A program made the translations under genes and the position numbers. From NCBI RefSeq assembly GCF_025630775.1, contig NZ_JAOSZE010000025.1, forward strand, positions 97,959 through 161,958: DNA of 64,000 nt, written 5' to 3'. This stretch comes from Actinoplanes sp. KI2. GTDB taxonomy: Bacteria; Actinomycetota; Actinomycetes; Mycobacteriales; Micromonosporaceae. The first letter of the stretch is position 1; every line of letters begins with the position of its first letter. Under the pieces are notes generated by a model. It made no database searches and was not told the DNA's origin. It worked only from the letters and a program-made list of their open reading frames with translations. Positions 44,331-52,519 of this stretch are shown here, in pieces.

Positions 44331-45343
44331 GAGCGCTCTATCTGGCGATCGACGGCGGCAACTCGAAGACGGACGTGCTGCTCGGCGACGAGACCGGGCA
44401 GATCCTCGGGTTCGTCCGGGGCGGCACGTCCTCCCCGCACAACGTCGGCCTGCCGGGCGCCGTCGCGGTGCTCGGCCGGCTGATCCGGGCCGTGCACGCG
44501 GACGCCGGCCTGCCCCTCGGCGCCCCGATCGAGGCGGTCGCCGCGTACCTGTCCGGCGCCGACCTGCCGATCGAGGTGACCCGGCTGGAACAGGCGATCG
44601 CGGCGGAGAGCTGGGCCCGCCGGACGATCGTCGACAACGACTGCTTCGCCCTGCTGCGGGCCGGCACCTCGATGCCGGACGCGGTGACGGTGGTCTGCGG
44701 CGCCGGCACCAACTGCGTGGGCCGGGCCGCCGACGGGCGCACCGCCCGGTTCCTCGCGCTCGGCCCGATCACCGGCGACTGGGGCGGCGGGCACGACCTG
44801 GCCGACCACGCGCTCCGCGAGGCGGCCCGCGGCGAGGACGGCCGGGGCCGGCCGACCGCGCTGTCCCGAGCGGTCGCCGACCACTTCGGACTGCCCACGG
44901 TCGAGGCGGTGAGCATCGCCCTGCACTTCGGCGACCTGCCGATGGAACGGATCCACGAGCTGTCCCCGGTGCTGTTCGAGGTGGCCGCCACCGGCGACGA
45001 GGTGGCCTCGGCCCTGATCGACCGGCAGGCCGTCGAGATCCTGGCCCAGTACCGGGTGGCGGCCGGCCGGCTGGACCTGCTCGACCGGCCGCACGCGCTG
45101 GTGCTGGGCGGGGGTGTGCTGCGGGCCCGCCACCCGCAACTGCACGATCAGGTGGTGTCCGGCGCGCGGGCGCTTTCCCCGTACGTCCAGCCGTCGGTCT
45201 TGGAATCCCCGCCGGTCGCCGGGGCGGCGCTGCTGGCCCTGGACGCCCTCGGTCTCTCGGCGGCCGCCGAGCCGACATTGCGCGCCGAGATCGCGGCCCG
45301 CCCGCCGACCCAGGTCCGCCTCACCGAGCCGGTCGCGGACTGA
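44327..45343 (+). CDS. csnK: BadF/BadG-type sugar kinase, glucosamine/N-acetylglucosamine kinase-like (CsnK-like)
   Basis: A 338-aa actin-fold ATPase of the N-acetylglucosamine-kinase family. Phosphate 1 motif YLAIDGGNSKTDVLLGD, phosphate 2 region TVVCGAGTNCVGRAADGR, GPITGDWGGGHDL, and adenosine motif ALVLGGGVLRARHP. It should phosphorylate the amino sugar released by the preceding hydrolase. ATG 44327 overlaps the GH4 stop. Last gene of the csn-like operon, followed by a strong terminator. The order R-E-F-G-H-K equals that reported in Streptomyces. Confidence 0.87.
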   Translation: MRALYLAIDGGNSKTDVLLGDETGQILGFVRGGTSSPHNVGLPGAVAVLGRLIRAVHADAGLPLGAPIEAVAAYLSGADLPIEVTRLEQAIAAESWARRTIVDNDCFALLRAGTSMPDAVTVVCGAGTNCVGRAADGRTARFLALGPITGDWGGGHDLADHALREAARGEDGRGRPTALSRAVADHFGLPTVEAVSIALHFGDLPMERIHELSPVLFEVAATGDEVASALIDRQAVEILAQYRVAAGRLDLLDRPHALVLGGGVLRARHPQLHDQVVSGARALSPYVQPSVLESPPVAGAALLALDALGLSAAAEPTLRAEIAARPPTQVRLTEPVAD

Positions 45344-45350
45344 ACGCGCC

Positions 45351-45388
45351 GCTCTGCTTACCCCTCGAAACTGGCTGGTAGGCAGAGC
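45351..45388. terminator. Bidirectional terminator after the csn operon
   Basis: 12-bp stem GCTCTGCTTACC (45351-45362) with 45377-45388 (one G-T pair) and a 14-base loop, between the kinase gene and the converging TPR gene that ends at 45393. Confidence 0.85.
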
Positions 45389-45392
45389 TGTG

Positions 45393-46562
45393 TCAGCTCC
45401 GGATCAGGACGACCATGGTGGCCGCGGCGGCCAGGAGCATGCCGACGATCAGCGGGATCACGCCGCCGACCAGGGCATACACCGGCAGCAGCAGGGGGCC
45501 GGCGAGGCTCAGGTAGAGCGCCACGGCCAGCGACCGGTGGCTCGACCGCAGCCGGGTCAGCGCGGCGCTCAGCGGGCCGGGGATGCTGCGCTTGAGCCAG
45601 ATCGTCACGCCGACCACGATGATGAGCCCGAACAGCGCCGCCCACGCCCGCGAGATGCCGTCGCTGGCGGTCGACATCGCGGCCGAGACCACCGCGGCGA
45701 TCAGGGTGGCGTTGGCGGCGATCTGGGCACCCCGGCGGAACGTGCCGGCCTCCTCGGCCGACGAGTCGAGCACCGGGCCGCGCGGGCGGCTCACCGCCGG
45801 CTCCCCGGTCCAGCTCGCCGAGGAGTACCCCGGCGGCGTCTGCGGCTCGGGCCGGTCGGGCGCCTGATACGGCCGGGGGAACGGCTCAGGATAGGGCCCG
45901 TCGTCGACCGGCGGCTCGTCGGCGGTCACCGGCAGGGCCGCGTCGTCGGCCAGACCCTCGAGGGCCTGCGCCCAGCGCCGGCGCTCGAAGCGGACGATCC
46001 CGACGTCGTTCTGGGCGGTCCCGATCGCCGGGTCGAGATCCAAGGCTTCCGCGTACGCCCGCTGGGCCAGCTCGAACAGCTGCAGCCGGGCGGCCACGAC
46101 GGCGAGCACCAGGTGCGCCTCGGCCTCGGCCGGAGCGACCCGGACCCCGTTCCACGCGGCGTTCAGCGCCTCCTGGCCGTTGTGCGACTCGCTGAGCAGG
46201 GCGGCGCCGGTGCGCTGCGCGTACGCGTCGGCCGGCCACCGGCGCAGGATGTCCGAGGCGACCTGGGCCGCGTCCGCGTACCGCCGGCTGTCGGTGAGCG
46301 CCATCGCCCGGACGATCAGCACGGTCAGCGCCTCGGGCGCGGCCGCGACCGCCCGCTCGGCCGCGGCCAGTGCCTCGGCCGGCTGGTCGGCGGCCAGATG
46401 GATGCGAGCCAGGGTGGTCAGCAGGCTCGGCTCGTCCGGCGCGGCGCTCAGACCGGCGGCGATCTCGCCGGCCGCCTCGTCGTATCGGCCCAGGTCGGCG
46501 AGCAGCAGGGCGCGCTGCCGATACTCCTCCGGCGTGGTCTCGGGATCGAGGTCAGGGCCCAC
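45393..46562 (-). CDS. TPR-repeat membrane protein
   Basis: A 389-aa protein. The cytoplasmic N-terminal half has about five tetratricopeptide repeats (YRQRALLLADLGRYDEAAGEIAAGL ... EAEAHLVLAVVAARLQLFELAQRAYAEALDLDP). A Pro-rich linker follows (about 215-265). The C-terminal half has three or four membrane segments (ANATLIAAVVSAAMS, AWAALFGLIIVVGVTIWL, SLAVALYLSLAGPLLLPVYALVGGVIPLIVGMLL). GTG 46562 is chosen (VGPDLDPETTPEEYRQ); upstream in-frame starts read into the neighbouring gene. Function unknown. It follows the PPOX gene by 23 bp on the same strand, so it may be the tail of the carD-ispD-ispF transcription unit. Confidence 0.8.
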   Translation of the reverse strand: MGPDLDPETTPEEYRQRALLLADLGRYDEAAGEIAAGLSAAPDEPSLLTTLARIHLAADQPAEALAAAERAVAAAPEALTVLIVRAMALTDSRRYADAAQVASDILRRWPADAYAQRTGAALLSESHNGQEALNAAWNGVRVAPAEAEAHLVLAVVAARLQLFELAQRAYAEALDLDPAIGTAQNDVGIVRFERRRWAQALEGLADDAALPVTADEPPVDDGPYPEPFPRPYQAPDRPEPQTPPGYSSASWTGEPAVSRPRGPVLDSSAEEAGTFRRGAQIAANATLIAAVVSAAMSTASDGISRAWAALFGLIIVVGVTIWLKRSIPGPLSAALTRLRSSHRSLAVALYLSLAGPLLLPVYALVGGVIPLIVGMLLAAAATMVVLIRS

Positions 46563-46585
46563 GCGTCGAGCGTAGGCGCTGTCCG

Positions 46586-46972
46586 CTAGTGAGTGATCAC
46601 ACGGTCGGGGGTGAGGCGGCAGACCACCCGCGTCGCCCCCGGCGTCGGCGTCCACGGCTTTCCGTCGTACTTGCGGCTGAGCTCGTCGATCAGGTCGTCG
46701 CCGCCCTCCTCGACGAGGGTGACCGTGCCCTCCACGGTGAAGTAGTAGTACGGGTCGGCCGGGTCGTACGCGCACAGCGAGATCCGCGGGTCGCGCTCCA
46801 TGTTCCGGGTCTTGCGCCGTCCCCGGATCGTCGAGAACAGCACGTCGTCGCCGTCCCGCTTGATCCAGATGACGGTGGACTGCGGGCTGGAGTCGGCGTT
46901 GATCGTGGTGACCACCGCGAACGTGGTGGAGTCGGCCAGACGGCGGACGTTGTCGGGCAGCGAGACACTCAT
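46586..46972 (-). CDS. PPOX-class / F420- or FMN-dependent split-barrel oxidoreductase
   Basis: A 128-aa protein of the pyridoxamine-5'-phosphate-oxidase-like split barrel family: RRLADSTTFAVVTTINADSSPQSTVIWI, RRKTRNMERDPRISLCAYDP, YYYFTVEGTVTLVEEGG. Members use F420 or FMN. The short form with PQSTVIWI resembles actinobacterial F420-dependent reductases. ATG 46972 overlaps the ispF stop (ATGA), so it is co-translated with an isoprenoid enzyme. No direct link to that pathway is known to me. Confidence 0.85.
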   Translation of the reverse strand: MSVSLPDNVRRLADSTTFAVVTTINADSSPQSTVIWIKRDGDDVLFSTIRGRRKTRNMERDPRISLCAYDPADPYYYFTVEGTVTLVEEGGDDLIDELSRKYDGKPWTPTPGATRVVCRLTPDRVITH

Positions 46973-47445
46973 GTCGATGATCTGATCATGGCCACCGCGA
47001 TCGCGGCCAGTCCCTCGCCCCGCCCGGTCAGGCCGAGCCCGTCGGTGGTGGTGCCGGAGACGGTGACCGGGGCGCCGACCGCCTCGGAGAGGACCCGCTG
47101 TGCCTCGTCCCGGCGTTTGCCGATCTTGGGGTGGTTGCCGATCACCTGGATCGAGACGTTGATCACGTCGAACGACGCGGCCCGCACCAGCCGCACGGTC
47201 TCGGCCAGCATCGCCGCGCCGGAGGCGCCGGCCCATTCCGGCCGGCTCGTGCCGAAGTTGCTGCCGAGGTCGCCGAGCCCGGCCGCGCCGAACAGCGCAT
47301 CGCAGGCGGCGTGCGCGGCGACGTCCGCGTCGGAGTGTCCGGCCAGGCCGGTCTCGCCCGGCCAGAACAGCCCGGCCACCCAGCAGGGCTCGCCGGGCGC
47401 GAAGGCGTGCACGTCGGTGCCGATGCCGACCCGCTGATCGATCAC
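46969..47445 (-). CDS. ispF: 2-C-methyl-D-erythritol 2,4-cyclodiphosphate synthase
   Basis: Non-mevalonate isoprenoid enzyme closing the cyclodiphosphate ring. 158 aa. Zinc-binding GIGTDVHAF and GHSDADVAAHAACDALFGAAGLGDLGSNF are intact, as is the CDP-binding region near the C-terminus (VSGTTTDGLGLTGRGEGL). Starts 4 bases after the ispD stop. In mycobacteria and Streptomyces cysS follows directly; here it is replaced by the PPOX and TPR genes and a long accessory segment. Confidence 0.95.
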   Translation of the reverse strand: MIDQRVGIGTDVHAFAPGEPCWVAGLFWPGETGLAGHSDADVAAHAACDALFGAAGLGDLGSNFGTSRPEWAGASGAAMLAETVRLVRAASFDVINVSIQVIGNHPKIGKRRDEAQRVLSEAVGAPVTVSGTTTDGLGLTGRGEGLAAIAVAMIRSST

Positions 47446-47449
47446 GCGC

Positions 47450-48142
47450 TCAGCGTACGTGCAGCAGCGCCTCGGCCAGGACCAGGTCCAGCGGTCTGGT
47501 GATCTTCAGGGCCAGCTCGGAGCCGGGCACGCAGGTCACCGGCAGCCCGGCCTTCTCCACCAGGCCGGCGTCGTCGGTGAGCGCGTCGTCGGCCGACGCG
47601 TGCACCTCGGTGAGCACGTCGTGCCGGAAGCCCTGCGGGGTCTGGACGCTGCGGAGGACGCTGCGGTCGACGGTGCCGAGGACGGTGTCGCCGGGTCCGA
47701 CCTCTTTGATCGTGTCGACCACCGGCAGCACCGGGATGACGGCCGGGTGCCCCTGACGCACCGCGGCCGCCACCGACTCGATCAGCTGCGGCGGCGTGAG
47801 CGCGCGCGCCGCGTCGTGCACGAGCACGACCTCGATCTCGGCCGGCACCGCGGCCAGCGCCAGCGACACCGACTCCTGCCGCTCGGCGCCGCCGGCCACC
47901 ACGGTCACCGGCGCCACCGGGGCGAGCAGCTCGCGTACCGCCTCGACCTCGGCGGCGGGAGCGGCCACCACGATCATCCGCACCGAGGCCGCGGCCGCGA
48001 CCCGGCGGATGGCGTGCACCAGCAGCGGCTCCCCGGCCAGCAGCCGCAGGGCCTTGGGGCCGCCCGGGCCGAGCCGGACGCCCGCGCCCGCGGCCGGAAC
48101 AAGGACCGCGACGTCACCGCGAGCATTAAGCTGCGCGGTCAC
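47450..48142 (-). CDS. ispD: 2-C-methyl-D-erythritol 4-phosphate cytidylyltransferase
   Basis: Transfers CMP from CTP to methylerythritol phosphate. 230 aa, with the nucleotide-binding opening VLVPAAGAGVRLGPGGPKAL, VVAGGAERQESVSLAL, VLVHDAARALTPP and VQTPQGFRHDVL. GTG 48142, 41 bases after carD; operon with ispF. The glycine/proline variant GPGGPKAL in place of the usual G-x-PKAF loop is common in actinobacteria. Confidence 0.95.
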   Translation of the reverse strand: MTAQLNARGDVAVLVPAAGAGVRLGPGGPKALRLLAGEPLLVHAIRRVAAAASVRMIVVAAPAAEVEAVRELLAPVAPVTVVAGGAERQESVSLALAAVPAEIEVVLVHDAARALTPPQLIESVAAAVRQGHPAVIPVLPVVDTIKEVGPGDTVLGTVDRSVLRSVQTPQGFRHDVLTEVHASADDALTDDAGLVEKAGLPVTCVPGSELALKITRPLDLVLAEALLHVR

Positions 48143-48183
48143 GTCGCGGTCCTGGACAAAGATATTCGGGGTGTAGCGTCCGG

Positions 48184-48669
48184 TCAGGCCTCGGTGAGGA
48201 CCTTGTCGAGCAGAACCTCGGCCTCGTCCTTGGTGCTCTTCTCCGCGAGAGCGACCTCGCCGACCAGAATGTCGCGGGCCTTCGCCAGCATGCGCTTCTC
48301 TCCGGCGGAGAGACCGCGCTCGCGCTCGCGCCGCCAGAGGTCGCGAACAACCTCGGCAACCTTGAGGGGGTTACCGGAGGCCAGCTTCTCGAGATTGGCC
48401 TTGTAACGCCGCGACCAGTTGGTCGGCTCCTCGGTGTGCGGTGCGCGGAGGACGTCGAAGACCTTGCCCAGGCCTTCCTCGCCAACCACTTCACGCACGC
48501 CGACGATCTCGGCGTTCTCAGCGGGCACCCGAACGGTCAGATCACCCTGGGCAACCCGCAGAACGAGGTACTGCTTCTCCTCGCCCTTGATGACCCGAGT
48601 TTCGATTGCCTCGATGAGTGCGGCCCCGTGGTGGGGGTAAACAACGGTCTCGCCGACACTGAAAACCAT
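48184..48669 (-). CDS. carD: CarD-family RNA polymerase-binding transcription regulator
   Basis: A 161-aa global regulator that stabilises open promoter complexes by contacting RNA polymerase beta and upstream DNA. N-terminal RNAP-interaction (Tudor-like) domain FSVGETVVYPHHGAALIEAIETRVIKGEEKQYLVLRV; C-terminal helical DNA-binding domain TNWSRRYKANLEKLASGNPLKVAEVVRDLWRRERERGLS. It heads carD-ispD-ispF. ATG 48669 with AAAGGGG upstream; promoter candidate at 48697-48725. Confidence 0.95.
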   Translation of the reverse strand: MVFSVGETVVYPHHGAALIEAIETRVIKGEEKQYLVLRVAQGDLTVRVPAENAEIVGVREVVGEEGLGKVFDVLRAPHTEEPTNWSRRYKANLEKLASGNPLKVAEVVRDLWRRERERGLSAGEKRMLAKARDILVGEVALAEKSTKDEAEVLLDKVLTEA

Positions 48670-49003
48670 AGGTTCGAAGCCCCTTTCGCTGTGTCTAGGG
48701 TAACACGCTCAGGCAGCTATGTCCCCCTCTGCCGGTGACTGTTAGTGCTGCTCAGGGGCCATGTGACGGGCCTTTCTACGGCTTGACAGAAGCCTTAGGA
48801 CCTGCCTCGGCTACCGTACGTGACGAAAGCGTGACCGCTTTGCCCAGCGAGTCGGATATTTCGTACCTACGCCGTTTGTGAGGTCAAGCTTATCGCTAAG
48901 GTCCAGAGGCGCACACTACTGGCGGTCCGGCCGAGGTTAAGGGAGGCTGGACGCTAGGTTCCCCGACCGAAGAACTCCGGGTCGGCCAGGGGGGAGGGTG
49001 AGT
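48670..49003. other. Divergent intergenic region upstream of carD
   Basis: 334 bp without a gene. The left part holds the carD promoter candidate. TTGACA at 48783-48788 has no correctly spaced -10. The right end carries GGGGAGG before the ATG at 49004. No strong hairpins or repeats. Confidence 0.6.
48697..48725 (-). promoter_or_regulatory. carD: Candidate carD promoter
   Basis: Minus strand GGGACA (48720-48725), 17-bp spacer, TACCCT (48697-48702), about 30-50 bases before the carD start. Confidence 0.5.
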
Positions 49004-49795
49004 ATGGCTGTTCCGAGCGACAACGGCGGATGGCCGTCCGATGGCGGCTCGCCCGATGACCTGCCCGACCTCCCCGAAGAGTGGGGCGTGATCGTCATCC
49101 CCGACGATCTGTCCGAGCTCTCCGACGAGGTCGCGGCCGTCCGCGCCGAGTTGCGCCTGGCCGCGAAGCCGTCCCGCTGGCGCCGGTTCGTCAACCGCCC
49201 CGCCCTGCGCCGGGCTCGCAAGATCACAGCGACCGCGCTGCGCGCCCCGGTTCTGATCATCTCGATGGCGGTGCTGGTCACCGTCGCCAGCCTGTTCGCC
49301 TCGGCCTGGCCCGGCCCGCCGCGGCAGCCCGCCACCCAGCGCACCGCGAGCACCACCGACGACAACACCGCCCCCGGCCCGGCCGCCACCGCGCTGCCGG
49401 CGCTCGAGCTGATCGGCTCGGACGGCCAGACCGTCCCGCTGCGCGGGCGGCTACCCGCCGTGATTCTGCTGATCGACGGCTGCGACTGCGACGGTCTGGT
49501 GTCCGACACGATCGCCGCGGTCCGCCCCGAGATCGCCGTGGTCACCGTGACCGGCGCGCTCGCCACCGCCACGGCCGGCGTGGGCACCCCGCCCACCGGC
49601 GCCACCCCGCAGGCCCAGGGCAAGACCGTCCGGGTGCTGCACGACCCCAACGGCACCGTGCGCGACGTGCTCAACCTCGGCAAGGCCGACGGCACCGCCG
49701 CGGTCCTGCTGGTCGACAAGGGCGGCACGATCGTGAAGACCGTCCGGCGGGTCGCCACCATCACCGTCCTGAAGCCCGAGCTGGCCCGGATCTGA
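49004..49795 (+). CDS. Single-pass membrane protein with extracytoplasmic thioredoxin-like domain
   Basis: About 263 aa. An acidic cytoplasmic N-terminus (about 1-70), one membrane span (APVLIISMAVLVTVASLFASAW, about 82-103), a Thr/Ala/Pro linker, then an alpha/beta domain reminiscent of thioredoxin/TlpA folds (LELIGSDGQTVPLRGRLPAVILLIDGCDCDGLV ... VRVLHDPNGTVRDVLNLGKADGTAAVLLVDKGGTIVKTVRRV). In place of C-x-x-C there is C-D-C, so ordinary disulfide exchange is doubtful. ATG 49004 is preferred to GTG 48998 because GGGGAGG then lies 6 bases upstream. Function unknown. Confidence 0.75.
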   Translation: MAVPSDNGGWPSDGGSPDDLPDLPEEWGVIVIPDDLSELSDEVAAVRAELRLAAKPSRWRRFVNRPALRRARKITATALRAPVLIISMAVLVTVASLFASAWPGPPRQPATQRTASTTDDNTAPGPAATALPALELIGSDGQTVPLRGRLPAVILLIDGCDCDGLVSDTIAAVRPEIAVVTVTGALATATAGVGTPPTGATPQAQGKTVRVLHDPNGTVRDVLNLGKADGTAAVLLVDKGGTIVKTVRRVATITVLKPELARI

Positions 49796-49845
49796 GGCCG
49801 ACCCCAAGGCGTGTCCTGCCGATCACCCGGGGGCGAGGCGAGGTC

Positions 49846-50304
49846 CTAGTCCGCGGTCCGGTGCAGGGTGTAGCGGAAGACGACCGGGCCGGCCTCGTCG
49901 ACGGTCACGTACATCCGCAGCCGGCCCGCGGTGGCCACCTTGAACTCGTCCGTCTGGGCGTCCAGCGTGCAGTCGAGGCCGCGTCCCGAGTCGATGGCCG
50001 GCTCGCCCATGCTGACCCGCACCCGGCTGTCGCCACCGCCGACGCAGACCACCGCCACCCAGTACGTGCCGGACTCGACGGCCGACACCAACTGGCGCTC
50101 GCTGCCGGCCGCGAGCGCCACGGTGTCCGCGTCGTCCTCGCCCGCCGAGTGGGGCAGCAGCCTCTCGGCGCTCTGCGTCCACCGCTCGATCGTCGGGTCG
50201 GCCTGGTCACTCGGCGCGGCCCGGAACCACCAGGTGGTCCCGGCGGCCAGGAGCACGGCGGCGGCCGCGTACAGCGCCGCCCCCCGTGCCCGATCCACCC
50301 TCAC
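49846..50304 (-). CDS. Small membrane-anchored protein coupled to the type III PKS
   Basis: A 152-aa protein: short N-terminal signal anchor (ARGAALYAAAAVLLAAGTTWWF, about 5-26) and an extracytoplasmic beta-rich domain (SERQLVSAVESGTYWVAVVCVGGGDSRVRVSM ... FKVATAGRLRMYVTVDEAGPVVFRYTL) with two cysteines likely bonded. No family recognised. GTG 50304 overlaps the PKS stop (GTGA), implying co-translation with the alkylresorcinol-type pathway. A role in handling or tolerating a lipid product outside the cell is only a guess. Converges on the 49004 gene. Confidence 0.7.
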   Translation of the reverse strand: MRVDRARGAALYAAAAVLLAAGTTWWFRAAPSDQADPTIERWTQSAERLLPHSAGEDDADTVALAAGSERQLVSAVESGTYWVAVVCVGGGDSRVRVSMGEPAIDSGRGLDCTLDAQTDEFKVATAGRLRMYVTVDEAGPVVFRYTLHRTAD

Positions 50305-51371
50305 GCTGTGACTGTAGAGGTCTCCAGCAGCGCGCCGTAGAGGGTGAGCCCCGGTCCGAAAGCGAGCATGACGACGCGGCGCGGGGGCCGTGCACGGCGG
50401 CGCAGCGCATCGAACACCAGCAGCACGGTGGGTGACGAGCAGTTCCCGTACTCGGCGAGCACGTCCCGGGAGGGTGCCAGCGCCGCGTCGTCCAGCCCGA
50501 GCCGCTCCTGGACCACGTCGAGGATCTTGGGGCCGCCCGGGTGCACCGCCCAGCCGTCCACCTCGGCGACGCTCAGGCCGTGCCGGGCCAGCAGGTCGTC
50601 GACCAGCTTGCGGACGTGCACGCCGAGCACCTCCGGCACCCGCGGGGACAGGCCCATCCGGAAGCCCCGATCGGTCACCTCCCACGTCATGTGGTCGGCG
50701 GTCGTGCTGTCGGTGACGGCGGCAACCTCACGGACGGCGTACCCGCTGTCGGTCCTCTCGCCCGGGGTGACCACGACGGCGGCCGCGGCGTCCGAGAAGA
50801 GCGCATGCGAAACGATCTGCTGGACGTCCACCCGGGTGCCCGGCGGCTGCAGGTGCAGGCTGGTCAGCTCGGCGCAGAGCAGCAGCGCCGGCCGGCCCTG
50901 GGCGAGCACGAAATCGGCCGCCGTCCCCAGCCCGGGCAGCGCCGCGTAGCAGCCCATGTGCCCGACGAACAGCCGGCGCACGTCGGCCGCCATGCCCAGG
51001 TCACGGGCGAGCAGGATGTCCAGCCCCGGCGTCGCGTACCCGGTGCAGGAGCAGACCGCGAACAGGCCGAGCTGGTCGGCGGTGAGGCCGGCGCCGGTGA
51101 GCGCCCGGCTCGCCGCCTCCTTGCCCAGCGGCACCGCCTCGACCTGGTAGCGGCGCATCCGGCGCTCGGTCGACCAGTCCGACACGTCCTCCAGCAGCGG
51201 GCTCACCGCGGCCCGCCGGGTGCGCACGCCCGCGTTCGCGAAGATCCGTTCGGCCAGCACCCGGCGGGACCCGGCGTGCTGCCGGCCGAAGTAGCCGGTC
51301 CAGAGATCGTCCTGCCGGACGGTGGGCGGCAGCGCCACACCCACCCCGGCGATCGTCGCGTGGCTCACCAT
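50301..51371 (-). CDS. Type III polyketide synthase (chalcone/alkylresorcinol synthase-like)
   Basis: A 356-aa thiolase-fold homodimeric synthase condensing an acyl starter with malonyl-CoA. Catalytic triad visible: Cys in FAVCSCTGYATPGLD, His in GWAVHPGGPKILD, Asn in EYGNCSSPTVLLV; FGPGLT near the C-terminus. Its operon (methyltransferase, acyl-CoA dehydrogenase, PKS) and the divergent UbiA match the gene set described for alkyl-O-dihydrogeranyl-methoxyhydroquinone biosynthesis in Actinoplanes missouriensis, so a long-chain alkylresorcinol product is likely (inference). ATG 51371 overlaps the upstream stop. Confidence 0.93.
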   Translation of the reverse strand: MVSHATIAGVGVALPPTVRQDDLWTGYFGRQHAGSRRVLAERIFANAGVRTRRAAVSPLLEDVSDWSTERRMRRYQVEAVPLGKEAASRALTGAGLTADQLGLFAVCSCTGYATPGLDILLARDLGMAADVRRLFVGHMGCYAALPGLGTAADFVLAQGRPALLLCAELTSLHLQPPGTRVDVQQIVSHALFSDAAAAVVVTPGERTDSGYAVREVAAVTDSTTADHMTWEVTDRGFRMGLSPRVPEVLGVHVRKLVDDLLARHGLSVAEVDGWAVHPGGPKILDVVQERLGLDDAALAPSRDVLAEYGNCSSPTVLLVFDALRRRARPPRRVVMLAFGPGLTLYGALLETSTVTA

Positions 51372-52519
51372 CGCGGAGCGAACCCCTCCGCGTCGGGATC
51401 GCCGCCGAGCGCGTCCACGCCGAGCCAGTCCGCGCAGACGTCGCTGGTGGCCGGTTGCAGCGAGCCGGCCCGGGCGTCCCGGTAGAGCCGTTCGAGGGGG
51501 TGGCCGCGGCGCATCGCCGAGGTGCCGGCCGCCTCCAGCATCGAGGCCGCCACCTCGGCCGCGGTCGTGCCGGCCAGCAGCTTGGCCCGCCACACCCAGC
51601 GGTTGGTCGCGGCGTCGCCGGGCGCCTCGTCGACCCGCCGGGCCGCCTCCATGACCGCGAGGTGCGCGGCGGCGACGGCCGCGTCGGCCCGCCCGATCCG
51701 GGCCCGGATCGCCGGCAGGTGGGCCAGCTTGCGCTCGTTGACGTGCTCGATCGCCGCGTCGACCGAGGCCCGGGCCACGCCCACGTAGACCGCCGCGTAG
51801 CTGGCCACCATCCAGTGCGGTGCGAGTTGGGCCACCACCAGAGCCAGGCCCTCGACGCCGCCGAGCAGGGCGCCGGCCGGCACGGTGACGTCGACGTGCA
51901 GGTCGTGCGAGGCCGTCGCGCGCATCCCCAGGGCATCCCACGTCGGCTCGACCCGTAAACCTTCCCCGGCCGGAACCAGGAACTGGGACACCTTTTCCGG
52001 CTCCTCGGCGCTGCGGGCCGCGACCAGATACGCATCCGCGTTGCCCGCCCCGGAACAGAAGGTCTTGGCGCCCTCGATCCGGTAGCCGCCGTCCACCGGG
52101 CGGTATCGGGTGCTCATCTGCGACAGCCGGGAGCCGACGCCGCGCTCGCTCATCGCCACCGCGTACCAGGCGCCCGCGGCGGCGGCCCGCAGGTAGTCGT
52201 CGCGGGCCCGCAGCGCCTCGGCGGGCAGGCCCAACGCCTCGGCGAGTTCGTCGGTGACCCCGCTGAGCGCGCCGGTCACCGACGCGTGCATGTTGAAGAT
52301 CAACGCGGTGGCGCCGTTGCCGCGGGCCAGCTCGTACGCGATCGCCGCGTAGTCCGCGAAGCCGGCCCCCGCCCCGCCCAGCCGCTTCGGCGCCATCAGC
52401 CCGAAGAAGCCCGCGTCCCGCAGGTCGGCGAAGTCGTCGGCGGGAAACGTGCCGTCCCGGTCGTGCGCGGCCGCCCGGGCCGCGAATCGGGGCGCCAGCC
52501 GCCGGGCTTCGTCGATCAT
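51365..52519 (-). CDS. Acyl-CoA dehydrogenase-like flavoprotein
   Basis: A 384-aa protein with acyl-CoA dehydrogenase fold: FFGLMAPKRLGGAGAGFADYAAIAYELARGNGATALIFNMHA, AMSERGVGSRLSQMSTRYRPVDGGYRIEGAKTFCSGAGNADAYL, and the C-terminal helical bundle. The usual catalytic Glu is not obvious, and the sequence is closer to the flavin monooxygenase-like subgroup (DszC/HpaH type). In the PKS pathway it may hydroxylate or oxidise the resorcinol ring. ATG 52519; overlaps the methyltransferase stop (ATGA) and the PKS start. Confidence 0.88.
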   Translation of the reverse strand: MIDEARRLAPRFAARAAAHDRDGTFPADDFADLRDAGFFGLMAPKRLGGAGAGFADYAAIAYELARGNGATALIFNMHASVTGALSGVTDELAEALGLPAEALRARDDYLRAAAAGAWYAVAMSERGVGSRLSQMSTRYRPVDGGYRIEGAKTFCSGAGNADAYLVAARSAEEPEKVSQFLVPAGEGLRVEPTWDALGMRATASHDLHVDVTVPAGALLGGVEGLALVVAQLAPHWMVASYAAVYVGVARASVDAAIEHVNERKLAHLPAIRARIGRADAAVAAAHLAVMEAARRVDEAPGDAATNRWVWRAKLLAGTTAAEVAASMLEAAGTSAMRRGHPLERLYRDARAGSLQPATSDVCADWLGVDALGGDPDAEGFAPRW

